A DNA stretch of 64,000 nucleotides from Reichenbachiella ulvae (GTDB taxonomy: Bacteria > Bacteroidota > Bacteroidia > Cytophagales > Cyclobacteriaceae). The notes under the pieces were generated by a model. The model did no database searches and was not told the origin of the DNA. It saw only the letters and a program-made list of their open reading frames with translations. Location of the stretch: assembly GCF_025833875.1 (NCBI RefSeq), contig NZ_JAOYOD010000001.1, positions 1,116,001 to 1,180,000 of the forward strand, read 5' to 3'. Position 1 is the stretch's first letter; each line of letters opens with the position of its first letter. This document shows, piece by piece, positions 24,791-33,652 of this stretch. The translations under genes were made by a program, and so were the position numbers.

Positions 24791-27682
24791 TTAGACTTTT
24801 TGGAAAAAATCTGACGGGTTTTTACCGAATCTCTTCTTGTATTGCTTGTTAAAGTTGCTCACATTCTTCATCCCAACAAGTCTCGCCAATTCGCTGGCCG
24901 AATGAACCTGATTGTTCTGAACCAGGCGATGAGCCTGCTGTAGTCTGATTTCTTTGATGTATTCGAAGGGGGTCGTTTCCTTCATCTTTTTCAACATTCG
25001 GTATAGCTTTCTTTCACTGATACATATTTTATCAGCTATTTCGGTCACACTGAGTTCAGGATCTTGCATGCGCTCCAATATGAGTTGCTCCACCTTAAAT
25101 AGAATGGTATTTTCCACCTCATTCATCGTTTCCTGACTGTTGATGAATAGGGCAGAGGGGTCAGTGTTATTCCAGCTAGTTTTATTAAGCAGATTTTCGA
25201 TCCTTTGCAATAGTTCCTTGGTTTTAAAGGGCTTGCCCAGAAAATCATTAACTCCATTGTTAAGCACCCTTTCTTTGTCTTGCTCTGATGTTCTTGCGGA
25301 GAGAACAAGAGCAGGTATTTTTCTTAGGTGTTCGCTATTCTTCAATTCCTCCAAGAGCTCAAATCCATCGAACCATGGCATCATCAAGTCAGTGATAATG
25401 AGGTCTACATGTTCATTCTCCAGCATCTGCAATGCCTTTTTGCCATTAGGTGCAGTGATAACTGTGTAATAATCTGATATGATGTCATAGATATATTCGC
25501 GAACCTCAGGGTGATCCTCAACCAACAAGATGGTTTGCTTAGCAATCTTACTGGTCCGATTTTTCAAGCTATCAATGGAAATGGCAGTTTTGGAATCGGC
25601 CTCAACCTCATCGATATCTTTGAAGATTTCTCTTTTTTCGTAACTATAGTCAAGTCGACTCAATGGTACGATTTCCTCAGGTTTGGCCTGTTCCTGTTTC
25701 AATAGGATTCGAAACTCAGTTCCATGACCCTGTCGGCTCTCTACGGATATTTTTGCTCCATGCTTATCAATTATTTCTTTCACTAGTGCCAATCCAATTC
25801 CGAAACCTTCTTGTGTCTTAAATGTAGTGTCAGGCGCCTGGTAGTACCTATCAAATATGTAAGGCACGTTTTCCTTTGGTATTCCCTCTCCGGTATCAAG
25901 AATTGAAATACAGAGGTCATCTTCCACTTTGCTGAGACTTACAGTTACAGATTGATCCGCTTGGGTATGTTTCAGCCCATTTGTAATTAGGTTGAATAGA
26001 ACTTTTTCGAAGTGGTGAGGATCAATACTGACTATGGTTCCTCCCTGGATCTCGTTGTAACTATAGGCTAAATGTACCCCTTTGATTTCGGCCATTGAGC
26101 TGAACATTTCTACAAAAAGACTAAGGAGTTGATTGATGTCAACATATTGGCAGGTAATCTGCATTTGTCCATCCTCCAATTTGATCAGTTCATTGATTTC
26201 ATTTGTCAGATGTATGATCCTTTCTCCATTCTTTAATCCAATGCTTAGTTGTTTTTCAGATTTGGAGTCTAAATAAATATTTTCATTTTCCAGCACTTTC
26301 TGAATGCCGCCCATAATCAAGGTCATTGGAGTTCTGAGGTCGTGGGAGATATTCGCAAAGAACCTCGATTTGGCCGCATCAAGCTGAATCAAACGCTCGG
26401 CTTGTGCCTTATTCTGATCAGATAATTTCTTGTTCAGTTTAGATGCGCGATAAATGATTACAGTGACTCCAAGCACCAGCAAAATGATTATCAATGCAGA
26501 AAACAAAAGAGTGTTTTGAGCCTTGATGGTTTGCTGATGTAGTTCATCTTGTTTTTTGAGTAATTCGAATTCTGCTTCTTGTTTGGCGGCATTTGATCGG
26601 ATTTCAGTGATTCCAACTTGCTTGGCGGTCTCCAATGATTGGATAGAGTCATGGAGATATTCAAAGCTGCTCCTTAGAGTGATTGCCTTTTTGTACTTAC
26701 CGGTCTCGGTGTAAGCATCGAAAAGGAAGTCTTCCAATTCTGTCAGGCGGGGGTAATAGCTTTTTTGAAGAGCATACTCTTGAAGAAAGCCCTCTAGTAA
26801 CTCTATGTTTTCTTGAGGATAACCATACTTTTTATTTAAATGAGCCAATGCATGCAATGCTTCTATTGTATTAACCAATGTCTCATTGTTTTCAAAACAA
26901 AGGTTAACAGCTTTTTTGGCGTAGTTTATGGCTTTTTTTTCATTGCCTCTTTTCTCTTCTAAGTTGCCATAACGTCTGTAAAAAAGCGGAGTTGGTATTC
27001 CTCTATAAAGGGACTGAGCACTATCCAGAAAAATTTGTGCCTGGTTAAGTTGATTGTCATAAATCAAGTAGCTAGCCAAGCTTACATATCTTGTAGCCGT
27101 TGTTTGATTGTTTTCTGGTGATTTTTTTGATGTTTCAATCGAATTTTTAATAAACGCTATGGCTTTATCATAGTCTTGCAGTTCACTATAAGTATCCGCT
27201 AATCTGTGGTAGCAAATAGCCAATCGCCTGCTGTCTCCCACTTCCTTAAAATATTTGATGGCTTTAAGAAATGCATCTGCTGATAAACCATATTCATCTA
27301 AGTAGTAGTAGTTAATGCCTTTGTAAGCTTCTACATTCGCTACTTTATTGGAGTCCAATTGGTGTTTTTCAACCAAATCGAGATATTCCTGGGCATTTTC
27401 AAGGGAGCTAAGAAATCTTCCCTGACGGTTGTCCACGCTGATTTTTTCATAGCTTAGTCTGAGTTGGTCACGAATGCTTAGAACCTTCTTATTCTTTTCA
27501 AGATTAGAAATTATAAGATTACAGGAATCGAATTTTTCCTCATTGTATAGCCTAGTAATTTGGTCAAAAAGAGAGTCTATCTCTGCTCTTCGATTAAGTT
27601 TTTGACCGTGGGTCACTTGTTGACTGAAACAAAAAAAGAGTAAGAAAAAAAGAAATGCTGCTGATGTATGATTTTTTCTCAA
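24791..27682 (-). CDS. one-protein hybrid two-component regulator with TPR sensor and AraC output
   Basis: 963 residues. Signal peptide at 1-26; TPR repeats about 60-380, presumably periplasmic; one membrane segment about 388-410; histidine kinase with His in 'FFANISHDLRTP' near residue 442 and ATP-binding 'LFNLITNGLKHT', 'GFGIGLALVKEI'; receiver domain about 715-830 with Asp in 'LIITDLMMPW' near 765; AraC-type HTH about 864-963. It is a hybrid two-component system in which the usual propeller sensor is replaced by TPRs. The signal and target genes are unknown; the 21-bp direct repeats just downstream might be its binding site. It begins 57 bases after a possible 30-codon ORF. Confidence 0.93.
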   Translation of the reverse strand: MRKNHTSAAFLFFLLFFCFSQQVTHGQKLNRRAEIDSLFDQITRLYNEEKFDSCNLIISNLEKNKKVLSIRDQLRLSYEKISVDNRQGRFLSSLENAQEYLDLVEKHQLDSNKVANVEAYKGINYYYLDEYGLSADAFLKAIKYFKEVGDSRRLAICYHRLADTYSELQDYDKAIAFIKNSIETSKKSPENNQTTATRYVSLASYLIYDNQLNQAQIFLDSAQSLYRGIPTPLFYRRYGNLEEKRGNEKKAINYAKKAVNLCFENNETLVNTIEALHALAHLNKKYGYPQENIELLEGFLQEYALQKSYYPRLTELEDFLFDAYTETGKYKKAITLRSSFEYLHDSIQSLETAKQVGITEIRSNAAKQEAEFELLKKQDELHQQTIKAQNTLLFSALIIILLVLGVTVIIYRASKLNKKLSDQNKAQAERLIQLDAAKSRFFANISHDLRTPMTLIMGGIQKVLENENIYLDSKSEKQLSIGLKNGERIIHLTNEINELIKLEDGQMQITCQYVDINQLLSLFVEMFSSMAEIKGVHLAYSYNEIQGGTIVSIDPHHFEKVLFNLITNGLKHTQADQSVTVSLSKVEDDLCISILDTGEGIPKENVPYIFDRYYQAPDTTFKTQEGFGIGLALVKEIIDKHGAKISVESRQGHGTEFRILLKQEQAKPEEIVPLSRLDYSYEKREIFKDIDEVEADSKTAISIDSLKNRTSKIAKQTILLVEDHPEVREYIYDIISDYYTVITAPNGKKALQMLENEHVDLIITDLMMPWFDGFELLEELKNSEHLRKIPALVLSARTSEQDKERVLNNGVNDFLGKPFKTKELLQRIENLLNKTSWNNTDPSALFINSQETMNEVENTILFKVEQLILERMQDPELSVTEIADKICISERKLYRMLKKMKETTPFEYIKEIRLQQAHRLVQNNQVHSASELARLVGMKNVSNFNKQYKKRFGKNPSDFFQKV

Positions 27683-28006
27683 TGCTGAAGTGTAAAATAA
27701 TTTTTCTCGAACGCTGCAAATTTAATCCTCATTTTTATCTATTTGGGATCATCATCATTGTCGTTTTTACTGCCATCTATTTCTTCTTCTGGCATTCTGT
27801 TCAAATAATCTAAATCTGCTGAAAAATTCATAATTGTAATATTTAGTTAAAAATTTGGATGAATTTACAACAGCTAGTTTAGAATTCATAATTGATGAAG
27901 TATGCTCTCATGTACATCTGTTAATAAATGTTATTCTTTGAAAGAAAGCGTAGAGCAATTGAGAATATCATATCAAAATCACTTTTTTTGCGTTGCACCT
28001 AGTGAA
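27683..28006. other. intergenic region between divergent two-component and thioredoxin-protein genes
   Basis: AT-rich. The left half holds a possible 30-codon ORF on the minus strand (27739-27831). The right half is the leader of the gene starting at 28007; a CTTTTTTTG box at about 27982-27990 is a weak -7 candidate. I see no strong terminator or repeat. Confidence 0.4.
27739..27831 (-). CDS. possible 30-residue acidic peptide
   Basis: ATG at 27831 on the minus strand, stop TAG at 27739-27741. The peptide begins MNFSADLDYLNRM and ends in a very acidic tail (EEE..., then KNDNDDDPK). It lies 57 bases upstream of the hybrid two-component gene on the same strand. There is no signal peptide, membrane segment or maturation enzyme nearby. 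Too short to be certain; it could be a leader peptide. Confidence 0.35.
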   Translation of the reverse strand: MNFSADLDYLNRMPEEEIDGSKNDNDDDPK

Positions 28007-29416
28007 ATGAAAATTATGATGAGAGTAATTGTTGCAGTAATAGTTTTAAGTTTTTCTATTCCTACCTTCAGCAGGGCTCAAGAAGATAGCTATACTATAG
28101 ATATAACGGTTGAGGGGTTAGAGGACAGTGTGGCCTACTTGGGGTATCATTTTGGAACGAAAAAGTATCTTCAGGACACCTCTGTGGTAAGTAAGGGAGG
28201 AAAGGTCAGTTTTCAAGGTAATAAGGATCTGAAGACAGGAGTCTACTTTTTGTATACGCCTAAATTCTACATGGAATTAATAGTGGATGAACAGGATTTT
28301 GAGTTGATGACCAATCGAGAGGATATTTATGGCAAAATGGACGTGAAAAACTCGGTGAATAACGTGCAATTCAGAGATTTTCAAAAGTTGATGATTGCCC
28401 ATCAGAAGGAAATCAAGTTGCTAACGGAGAGTTTAGATTCTAGTTCTGTTCAGGCAGATTCACTAGCGGTTTTTGAGCAGATGAAGTCACTCAATGAGAG
28501 AAACATGGAGGAAAGAGATAGTCTGAAATCAGCTTATGGTGACACTTTCGTTGCTCAATTACTAGAACTTATGGGGCTCAATCCTCAATTTCAGTTTTCT
28601 TCTGATAGCCTTTCAGTTGAGCAAAAAAAGACAGAATATTCAGATTTTAAGAAAGCATATTTTTCCGGCGTGGATTTCAGTTCCGAAGGTGTACTTAGAA
28701 CTCCCATTTTTGATGCGAAAGTTAATGAGTTTTTGGATAAGGTAACAGTTCAAAATCCTGATTCCGTAATTGCATCAATAGATTACCTGTTGACTAGTGC
28801 TGAACCCAATGAAGAGATGTATCGCTACCTGCTAGTAACTACATTTCAAAAGTATCAAAATCATAAAATCATGGGGATGGATAAGGTTTTTGTTCACCTG
28901 GCTGATGAATACTACCTGAAAGGTAAAGCGCCATGGGCTGGTGACGAAATGATGGAGGAATTGAAAAAGGAAATGGTTTTTCATCGTGACAATCAGATTG
29001 GCAACAAGGCACCCCAAATTTATATGCAGGATACCACCGGTGTGACCACTTCACTGTATGATATAAATGAGGATTTTATTATTCTATATTTCTATTCACC
29101 CACTTGTGGACATTGTAAGAAGAAAACCCCAGTTCTGAAAGAGGTCTATGAAGAAATGGACGGTATGGCCGAAGTAGTAGCTGTATGTACAGATACCGAT
29201 GAAGCGGAATGGAAAAAATTCATTAAAGATTTGGATCTCAATTGGCTTAATTACGCTGATTTGGGATACAGGAGCAATTTTAGAGTACAGTATAACGTTA
29301 GAAGCACACCTGTGCTTTATATCTTAGATAAGGATAAAACCATCATTGCGAAAAAACTGGATGTTGAACAAGTGAAGGGTTTTATTGAGGAGCAAAAAAG
29401 AAGGGCTTCAATCTAA
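28007..29416 (+). CDS. TlpA-like thioredoxin-fold protein with DUF4369 and DUF5106 regions
   Basis: 469 residues from ATG 28007 (MKIMMRVIVAVIVLSFSIPT, a signal peptide); the earlier start in frame at 27902 is rejected. After the signal comes a DUF4369-like beta domain ('YTIDITVEGLEDSVAYLGYH', residues about 25-120), a helical DUF5106-like region (about 130-320) and a thioredoxin domain with active site 'PTCGHCKKK' near residue 367. It would act as a thiol-disulfide reductase, exported or periplasmic. CGHC is the same active site as in eukaryotic PDI. No partner gene is evident nearby. Confidence 0.88.
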   Translation: MKIMMRVIVAVIVLSFSIPTFSRAQEDSYTIDITVEGLEDSVAYLGYHFGTKKYLQDTSVVSKGGKVSFQGNKDLKTGVYFLYTPKFYMELIVDEQDFELMTNREDIYGKMDVKNSVNNVQFRDFQKLMIAHQKEIKLLTESLDSSSVQADSLAVFEQMKSLNERNMEERDSLKSAYGDTFVAQLLELMGLNPQFQFSSDSLSVEQKKTEYSDFKKAYFSGVDFSSEGVLRTPIFDAKVNEFLDKVTVQNPDSVIASIDYLLTSAEPNEEMYRYLLVTTFQKYQNHKIMGMDKVFVHLADEYYLKGKAPWAGDEMMEELKKEMVFHRDNQIGNKAPQIYMQDTTGVTTSLYDINEDFIILYFYSPTCGHCKKKTPVLKEVYEEMDGMAEVVAVCTDTDEAEWKKFIKDLDLNWLNYADLGYRSNFRVQYNVRSTPVLYILDKDKTIIAKKLDVEQVKGFIEEQKRRASI

Positions 29417-29447
29417 GATAATCAGTCGATTAATGTAAAAAATGTTT

Positions 29448-29475
29448 TTGAATTGACTGAATTCTCTTATTTTCG
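29448..29475 (+). promoter_or_regulatory. predicted promoter of TerB-like gene
   Basis: TTG (29448-29450), 17-base spacer, TATTTTCG (29468-29475). The same -7 variant (TATTTTCG) is found upstream of pyrE. It lies 32 bases before the ATG at 29507. Confidence 0.45.
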
Positions 29476-29506
29476 GAAATGAATTTTAGAAGATAAACTT
29501 AGCTAG

Positions 29507-29980
29507 ATGGTTGAAGAATTTAAAACACTGAGAGACGATGAAATCGAGGTTTTGTTGAACGCTCCTGTATTGGTCTCTGTACTGATCGCTGGTGCTGATG
29601 ATAAGATCGATAAGGATGAAATTGCACAGGCTGTTGAAATTGCAAATAGCAAGCAGGCACGTGCAAGAGAGCAGCTGATTGAATATTACAGAGAAGTAGG
29701 GAAGGACTTTCAAGCAAAATTTGAGAAGTATGTCGCAGAGATGCCTGAAAATGCAAGTGCAAGATCAGAAGCTATCACTGCAGAGTTGAGAAAGTTGAAT
29801 TTTATTTTACCTAAAGTTGATAGAAACTTTGCTATCAAGCTATACGCTAGTTTGAGAGATATGGCAAAGAAAGTAGCTGAAGCTTCTGGTGGAATATTAG
29901 GTTATATGTCTGTAAGCTATGAAGAGGCTAAATTAATGGAGCTACAGATGATAGAGGATCCTGAGAAATACGAGATCTAA
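29507..29980 (+). CDS. TerB-like hypothetical protein
   Basis: 157 residues, no signal peptide, almost entirely helical. The segment 'VLIAGADDKIDKDEIAQAVEIAN' looks like a TerB-type acidic helical motif; TerB domains bind divalent metal ions in tellurite-resistance-type proteins. A profile search would be needed to confirm. It has its own promoter and is followed by a terminator, so it is a single-gene unit. Confidence 0.7.
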   Translation: MVEEFKTLRDDEIEVLLNAPVLVSVLIAGADDKIDKDEIAQAVEIANSKQARAREQLIEYYREVGKDFQAKFEKYVAEMPENASARSEAITAELRKLNFILPKVDRNFAIKLYASLRDMAKKVAEASGGILGYMSVSYEEAKLMELQMIEDPEKYEI

Positions 29981-30006
29981 TCTAGCTTAACTAAAGAATT
30001 ATTAAG

Positions 30007-30035
30007 AGCGCTTACCTCAAGGTTGGCGCTTTTTT
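30007..30035 (+). terminator. terminator after TerB-like gene
   Basis: AGCGC (30007-30011) and GCGCT (30026-30030) with inner ACCT/AGGT pairing form an interrupted stem, followed by a T-run to 30035. The rhomboid ATG at 30044 is just after it, which argues against the alternative TTG start at 30023. Confidence 0.75.
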
Positions 30036-30043
30036 GTATCCCT

Positions 30044-30601
30044 ATGGTAAGAGCATACAGAAAGAGTTCCGTTATACCTCTCCGCATGGCATTTCTCATG
30101 TGGGTCAGTTTTTCCTATCAGTTTTATTCGGGCACAGATCTTGGGTTTCTGGGAGTATATCCTCGGCAAGTCTCAGGTCTAATTGGGATTATTACTTCTC
30201 CCTTAATTCATGGAGATCTGAATCACATTATGTCCAACACCTTACCTTTGATTCTATTAGGCGCTGCCCTATTTCATTTTTACAGCAGAATCGCAACGAC
30301 GGTTTTTTATAATGCCTATTTGATAACGGGGATATTGGTGTGGCTATTTGGACGAGAATTCTATCACATAGGGGCGAGTGGAGTGATTTATGCCCTTGCT
30401 TTCTTTCTGATGTTGTTTGGCCTTTTTAGAGGAGACAAAAAATCTTTATTCATCTCAATAATTACCGTAGCAGTATATGGTGGTTTGATTTATGGACTGA
30501 TGCCTGATAATCCTCAGACCAGCTGGGAATCACATGTTTTTGGGGCAGGAGTAGGGGCTTCTCTGGCTTTTGTTTTTAGGACTAGAAAACAGGTTGATTA
30601 G
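30044..30601 (+). CDS. rhomboid-family intramembrane serine protease
   Basis: 185 residues from ATG 30044 (MVRAYRKSSVIPLRMAFLMW). Six membrane segments. The catalytic Ser is in 'HIGASGVIYALAF' near residue 113 and the His in 'SWESHVFGAGVGAS' near residue 163; the loop motif 'HGDLNHIMSN' is also present. It cleaves single-pass proteins within the membrane; substrates are unknown. It is convergent with the alpha/beta hydrolase gene and their stop codons share bases. Confidence 0.88.
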   Translation: MVRAYRKSSVIPLRMAFLMWVSFSYQFYSGTDLGFLGVYPRQVSGLIGIITSPLIHGDLNHIMSNTLPLILLGAALFHFYSRIATTVFYNAYLITGILVWLFGREFYHIGASGVIYALAFFLMLFGLFRGDKKSLFISIITVAVYGGLIYGLMPDNPQTSWESHVFGAGVGASLAFVFRTRKQVD

Positions 30602-31416
30602 AGGTTCAGAGCAAAAGCATAAACCTGTCTGCTGTACTCGTGTTTATTCAAAGTGAAATTATCTGCCCGAGCCGATTTCTTGAATACATGTATGCTTTTA
30701 AATTCATACTTGGTTCTTTCGAACAATTCATTCATGTCACTGTCACTAACAAGAAGGTTGTTGCTGCCATGCAGATACAAAATCCCTCGGAAATCATCTG
30801 AAAGATCTTTTTTCACAAAGTAATAAGGCTCATAGGGTGAACCTAAATCGGGAGTGTTCATGGCAGCATTGATCGCCGTGAATTTTTGATCCAGCTTGGC
30901 AAAACTGACATATGGATCATCTGCAATGGTGCCTAATATGGAAGAGTGAAGGTAGGATTGATGAAGAGAAATACTGGCTCCTAATCCCCAGCCGTATAAT
31001 ACTAGATCTTTACCATGACGTTTTTCAGAGTCTTTGATAACCAAATTAAGGTCATCAAAGAATTCCTTATAGATGAACTCGTATGGATCAATAGGGAAGG
31101 TGCTGCTGCCACCAAAACCTCTATAGTCATAGGTGAGTACGCTGAAACCTAATTCTACGAACAGTTTAGCACGCTCAAGGTGCGCCCCCATGTTTCTAGT
31201 GCCATCATGACTGATGATTACAATTTTATAGCTGCCAGGAGCAGGCATGTACCAGCAATTGATTGATAGCTTGTCTCCGTCATTCACCTTATAGCTTTCA
31301 TATTTCAATCCCATATCCTTGGGTAGAACACTATACTCTGCTGCTGGTGACAGGGCAAACATCGAAAAGGAAAGGCAAGTGAATAGTAATATGAGAAGTT
31401 GGCTTTTTCGTGTCAT
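30598..31416 (-). CDS. alpha/beta hydrolase-fold protein lacking the nucleophile Ser
   Basis: 272 residues with a signal peptide (MTRKSQLLILLFTCLSFSMF). The core 'VIISHDGTRNMGAHLERAKL' and 'GFSVLTYDYRGFGGSS' are typical of alpha/beta hydrolases. The nucleophile elbow, normally GxSxG, reads YGWGLGAS near residue 142: the Ser position is Gly. Later 'YLHGSNNLLVSDSD' and a C-terminal His ('NKHEYSRQ') are present. It is probably not a conventional serine hydrolase and may be a binding or inactive protein. It is a single gene on the minus strand between rhomboid and metal permease genes. Confidence 0.82.
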   Translation of the reverse strand: MTRKSQLLILLFTCLSFSMFALSPAAEYSVLPKDMGLKYESYKVNDGDKLSINCWYMPAPGSYKIVIISHDGTRNMGAHLERAKLFVELGFSVLTYDYRGFGGSSTFPIDPYEFIYKEFFDDLNLVIKDSEKRHGKDLVLYGWGLGASISLHQSYLHSSILGTIADDPYVSFAKLDQKFTAINAAMNTPDLGSPYEPYYFVKKDLSDDFRGILYLHGSNNLLVSDSDMNELFERTKYEFKSIHVFKKSARADNFTLNKHEYSRQVYAFALNL

Positions 31417-31442
31417 TTCAATTAGTAGCTGCCTGAGTAAAT

Positions 31443-32348
31443 TTAAACTTCTGACAATGATTTTTTAAGGCTTGCTGCACTTTTGTTTTGTTTTTGTCTT
31501 TTGAAAAGCAATCCATCTGTGGGAGAGAAAATTAAGGCAAGTGCGAAGAAGAAGCCAGCCATGGTGGACATGGCTCCTGCAATGGACCCATCGATTGCCA
31601 CAGCCAGGTAATAGCCCGTTGCTGATACTAAAATGGCTATCAATACGGTGATCAAGAGCATCCGCTTAAAGCTATGAGTAAGCAAATACGCAGTTGCCGG
31701 CGGAGCAATCAGTAAAGCTACCACCAATATAGCACCTACAGATTCGAATGAGGCCACAGTGGTAATCGATACGGCCCCCATCAATAGATAGTGCCAAAGT
31801 GCGGTGGATATGCCAATCGCCGAGGCAAAGGCGGGATCGAAAGTGGTCAAATGAAGTTCTTTGTATCCCAACCAAATGAACAATACAATGATCGACAAAA
31901 CCACTGCTGAGATGTATAATGATCGTGGACCGTAGATAGTGCCATCATTTCCGATCCAAAGATCTAAGGGTACGTAGGCGATTTCACCATAGAGGACACA
32001 ATCCTGATCCAGGTCTACTTCACCTGCAAAAACAGAGATAAGAATTACTCCCAGGGCAAATAACCAGGTGAAAGTAACACCAATGGAGGCATCGGATTGC
32101 AGGTTGCCCTTTTTGTGAAAGAACTCTATCAAAAAGGTAGTTATTACTCCTATGGTTCCTGCACCCAGCAGCATAATCACGGAATCTCTGCTTCCACTCA
32201 GTAAAAAGGCCAAAACAATCCCTGGCAAAACAGCATGCGAAATGGCATCACCCACCATAGCCATCTTGCGTAGGATCAAAAAGCACCCTAAAAGGCCACA
32301 GGCCATGGCTACAAGAGATCCGGTCGTTATGATATAAAAGGCATCCAT
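31443..32348 (-). CDS. metal ABC transporter permease (ZnuB/MntB type)
   Basis: 301 residues with about eight membrane segments. The N-terminus 'ITTGSLVAMACGLLGCFLIL' and the core 'SHAVLPGIVLAFLL', together with 'VGAILVVALLIAPPATAYLL', are characteristic of the FecCD-related metal permeases for Mn, Zn or Fe. It is the last gene of a five-gene operon and its start overlaps the end of the permease-DtxR gene by one base. The presence of two different permeases suggests a heterodimer. Metal specificity is not given by the sequence. Confidence 0.92.
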   Translation of the reverse strand: MDAFYIITTGSLVAMACGLLGCFLILRKMAMVGDAISHAVLPGIVLAFLLSGSRDSVIMLLGAGTIGVITTFLIEFFHKKGNLQSDASIGVTFTWLFALGVILISVFAGEVDLDQDCVLYGEIAYVPLDLWIGNDGTIYGPRSLYISAVVLSIIVLFIWLGYKELHLTTFDPAFASAIGISTALWHYLLMGAVSITTVASFESVGAILVVALLIAPPATAYLLTHSFKRMLLITVLIAILVSATGYYLAVAIDGSIAGAMSTMAGFFFALALIFSPTDGLLFKRQKQNKSAASLKKSLSEV

Positions 32349-33652
32349 TATTGTTTCATCAAGTTTGGATCGTAAGGGATTTTAGAGCTGTGCGGATCGC
32401 TTTCGGGATAATCGAGAAGCGCCTCAAGTCTCTTCTCCAATTCAGGAGTCAAGATATGCTCGATGTTGTCGGCATCCTCATGCACATGATCAGGAGCTAT
32501 GCGAAGGTATTGGGTTAGATATACTTCCCATAGCCTGTGCAGTTTTACTACTCGTCTTCCTTTGATTTTGCCCTCTGTAGTTAAACTCCATTTTCCATCC
32601 TGATTAGAAAGATAACCCTGGATGTGCAGTCTTCTTAGGCCCTTGCGAAGGGTGGTCTCTCTCATTTGTCGTTTCTTGAGTAGGTCTTGAAAGCTTCGTC
32701 TTTGGTTATTGTCTTGCTCTGACAGCTGATAAAAAAGCTTCAGAATATTCTCATTGATGATTCTAATTTTTATTCTTTCTTGTCGAATCCATCTGGATAA
32801 GATGCCTTTGCCAGGAGCTACGAAGAATGAGACTATGGCCAGCATAGAAACGACCAAAACGATCCAGGGGCCCGTAGGCATAGAGGGGGCAGTATAGGAA
32901 ATAAAGGCACCGCTGACTCCTGAGATAGCTCCAAAAAAGGCTGCTATAAAAAGCATCCAACTTAACTTGTCTGTCCAGAACCTCGCAGCTGCAGCAGGTG
33001 TGATGAGCATAGCAGCCATCAACACGACCCCAACTGCCTGTATACCGGTCACCACTGCCAAAACCGTAAGTGTTGTTAATACCAACTCCAATCTGCGAAC
33101 TGGAAAACCAATGGACTTGGCAAAGCTTTCGTCGAAAGAAATCAACGCAAAATCTTTGTAGAAAATGAAAACAACCACAACCAATACCAGGCTAATGGAA
33201 GAAAACACCCAAAGATCTTGTCCAACCAGTGCAGCAGCTTTTCCGAAGAGGAAAGAATCCAATCCAGTCTGTGCAGCATTGCCAGAGTGCTGGATCATGG
33301 TCAATAGCAGAATCCCAATGCCAAAGAACACTGATAGGATCAAACCTATCGATGTGTCTTCCTTGATTTTGCTGTTTCGGGAAATGAAGTCAATCAATAC
33401 CAAAGACAACCAACCAGTGGCAAAGGCGCCAATGATGAGCACCAGTGGATTCTTATTTCCCGAAATAAGGAAGGCTAGGCAGATGCCAGGCAGGACCGAG
33501 TGAGCCACTGCATCACCTACCAAGGCTTTTTTCTTAAGGAAGGTGAAACAACCTACCAATGCAGAACTAATGGCGAGCAGTACTGAACCTGCCGCTACAT
33601 AGCGTACATTGGGGTCTTGAAATGAAAAGAAATCGAATAAATCCTTTATCAT
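32348..33652 (-). CDS. metal ABC permease fused to DtxR/MntR-like regulatory domain
   Basis: 434 residues. Residues 1-285 are a metal permease (eight or nine segments; 'SHSVLPGICLAFLI', 'GVVLMAAMLITPAAAARF'). Residues about 300-434 carry a winged helix ('SFQDLLKKRQMRETTLRKGL') and the DtxR-type dimer domain ('KLHRLWEVYLTQYLRIAPDHVHEDADNIEH'-like, with the metal-binding His/Glu pattern). The same permease-repressor organisation is known in chlamydial YtgCR. The gene starts within the end of the ATPase gene and overlaps the next permease by one base, so the whole operon is translationally coupled. The soluble domain would report metal in the cytoplasm. Confidence 0.93.
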   Translation of the reverse strand: MIKDLFDFFSFQDPNVRYVAAGSVLLAISSALVGCFTFLKKKALVGDAVAHSVLPGICLAFLISGNKNPLVLIIGAFATGWLSLVLIDFISRNSKIKEDTSIGLILSVFFGIGILLLTMIQHSGNAAQTGLDSFLFGKAAALVGQDLWVFSSISLVLVVVVFIFYKDFALISFDESFAKSIGFPVRRLELVLTTLTVLAVVTGIQAVGVVLMAAMLITPAAAARFWTDKLSWMLFIAAFFGAISGVSGAFISYTAPSMPTGPWIVLVVSMLAIVSFFVAPGKGILSRWIRQERIKIRIINENILKLFYQLSEQDNNQRRSFQDLLKKRQMRETTLRKGLRRLHIQGYLSNQDGKWSLTTEGKIKGRRVVKLHRLWEVYLTQYLRIAPDHVHEDADNIEHILTPELEKRLEALLDYPESDPHSSKIPYDPNLMKQ

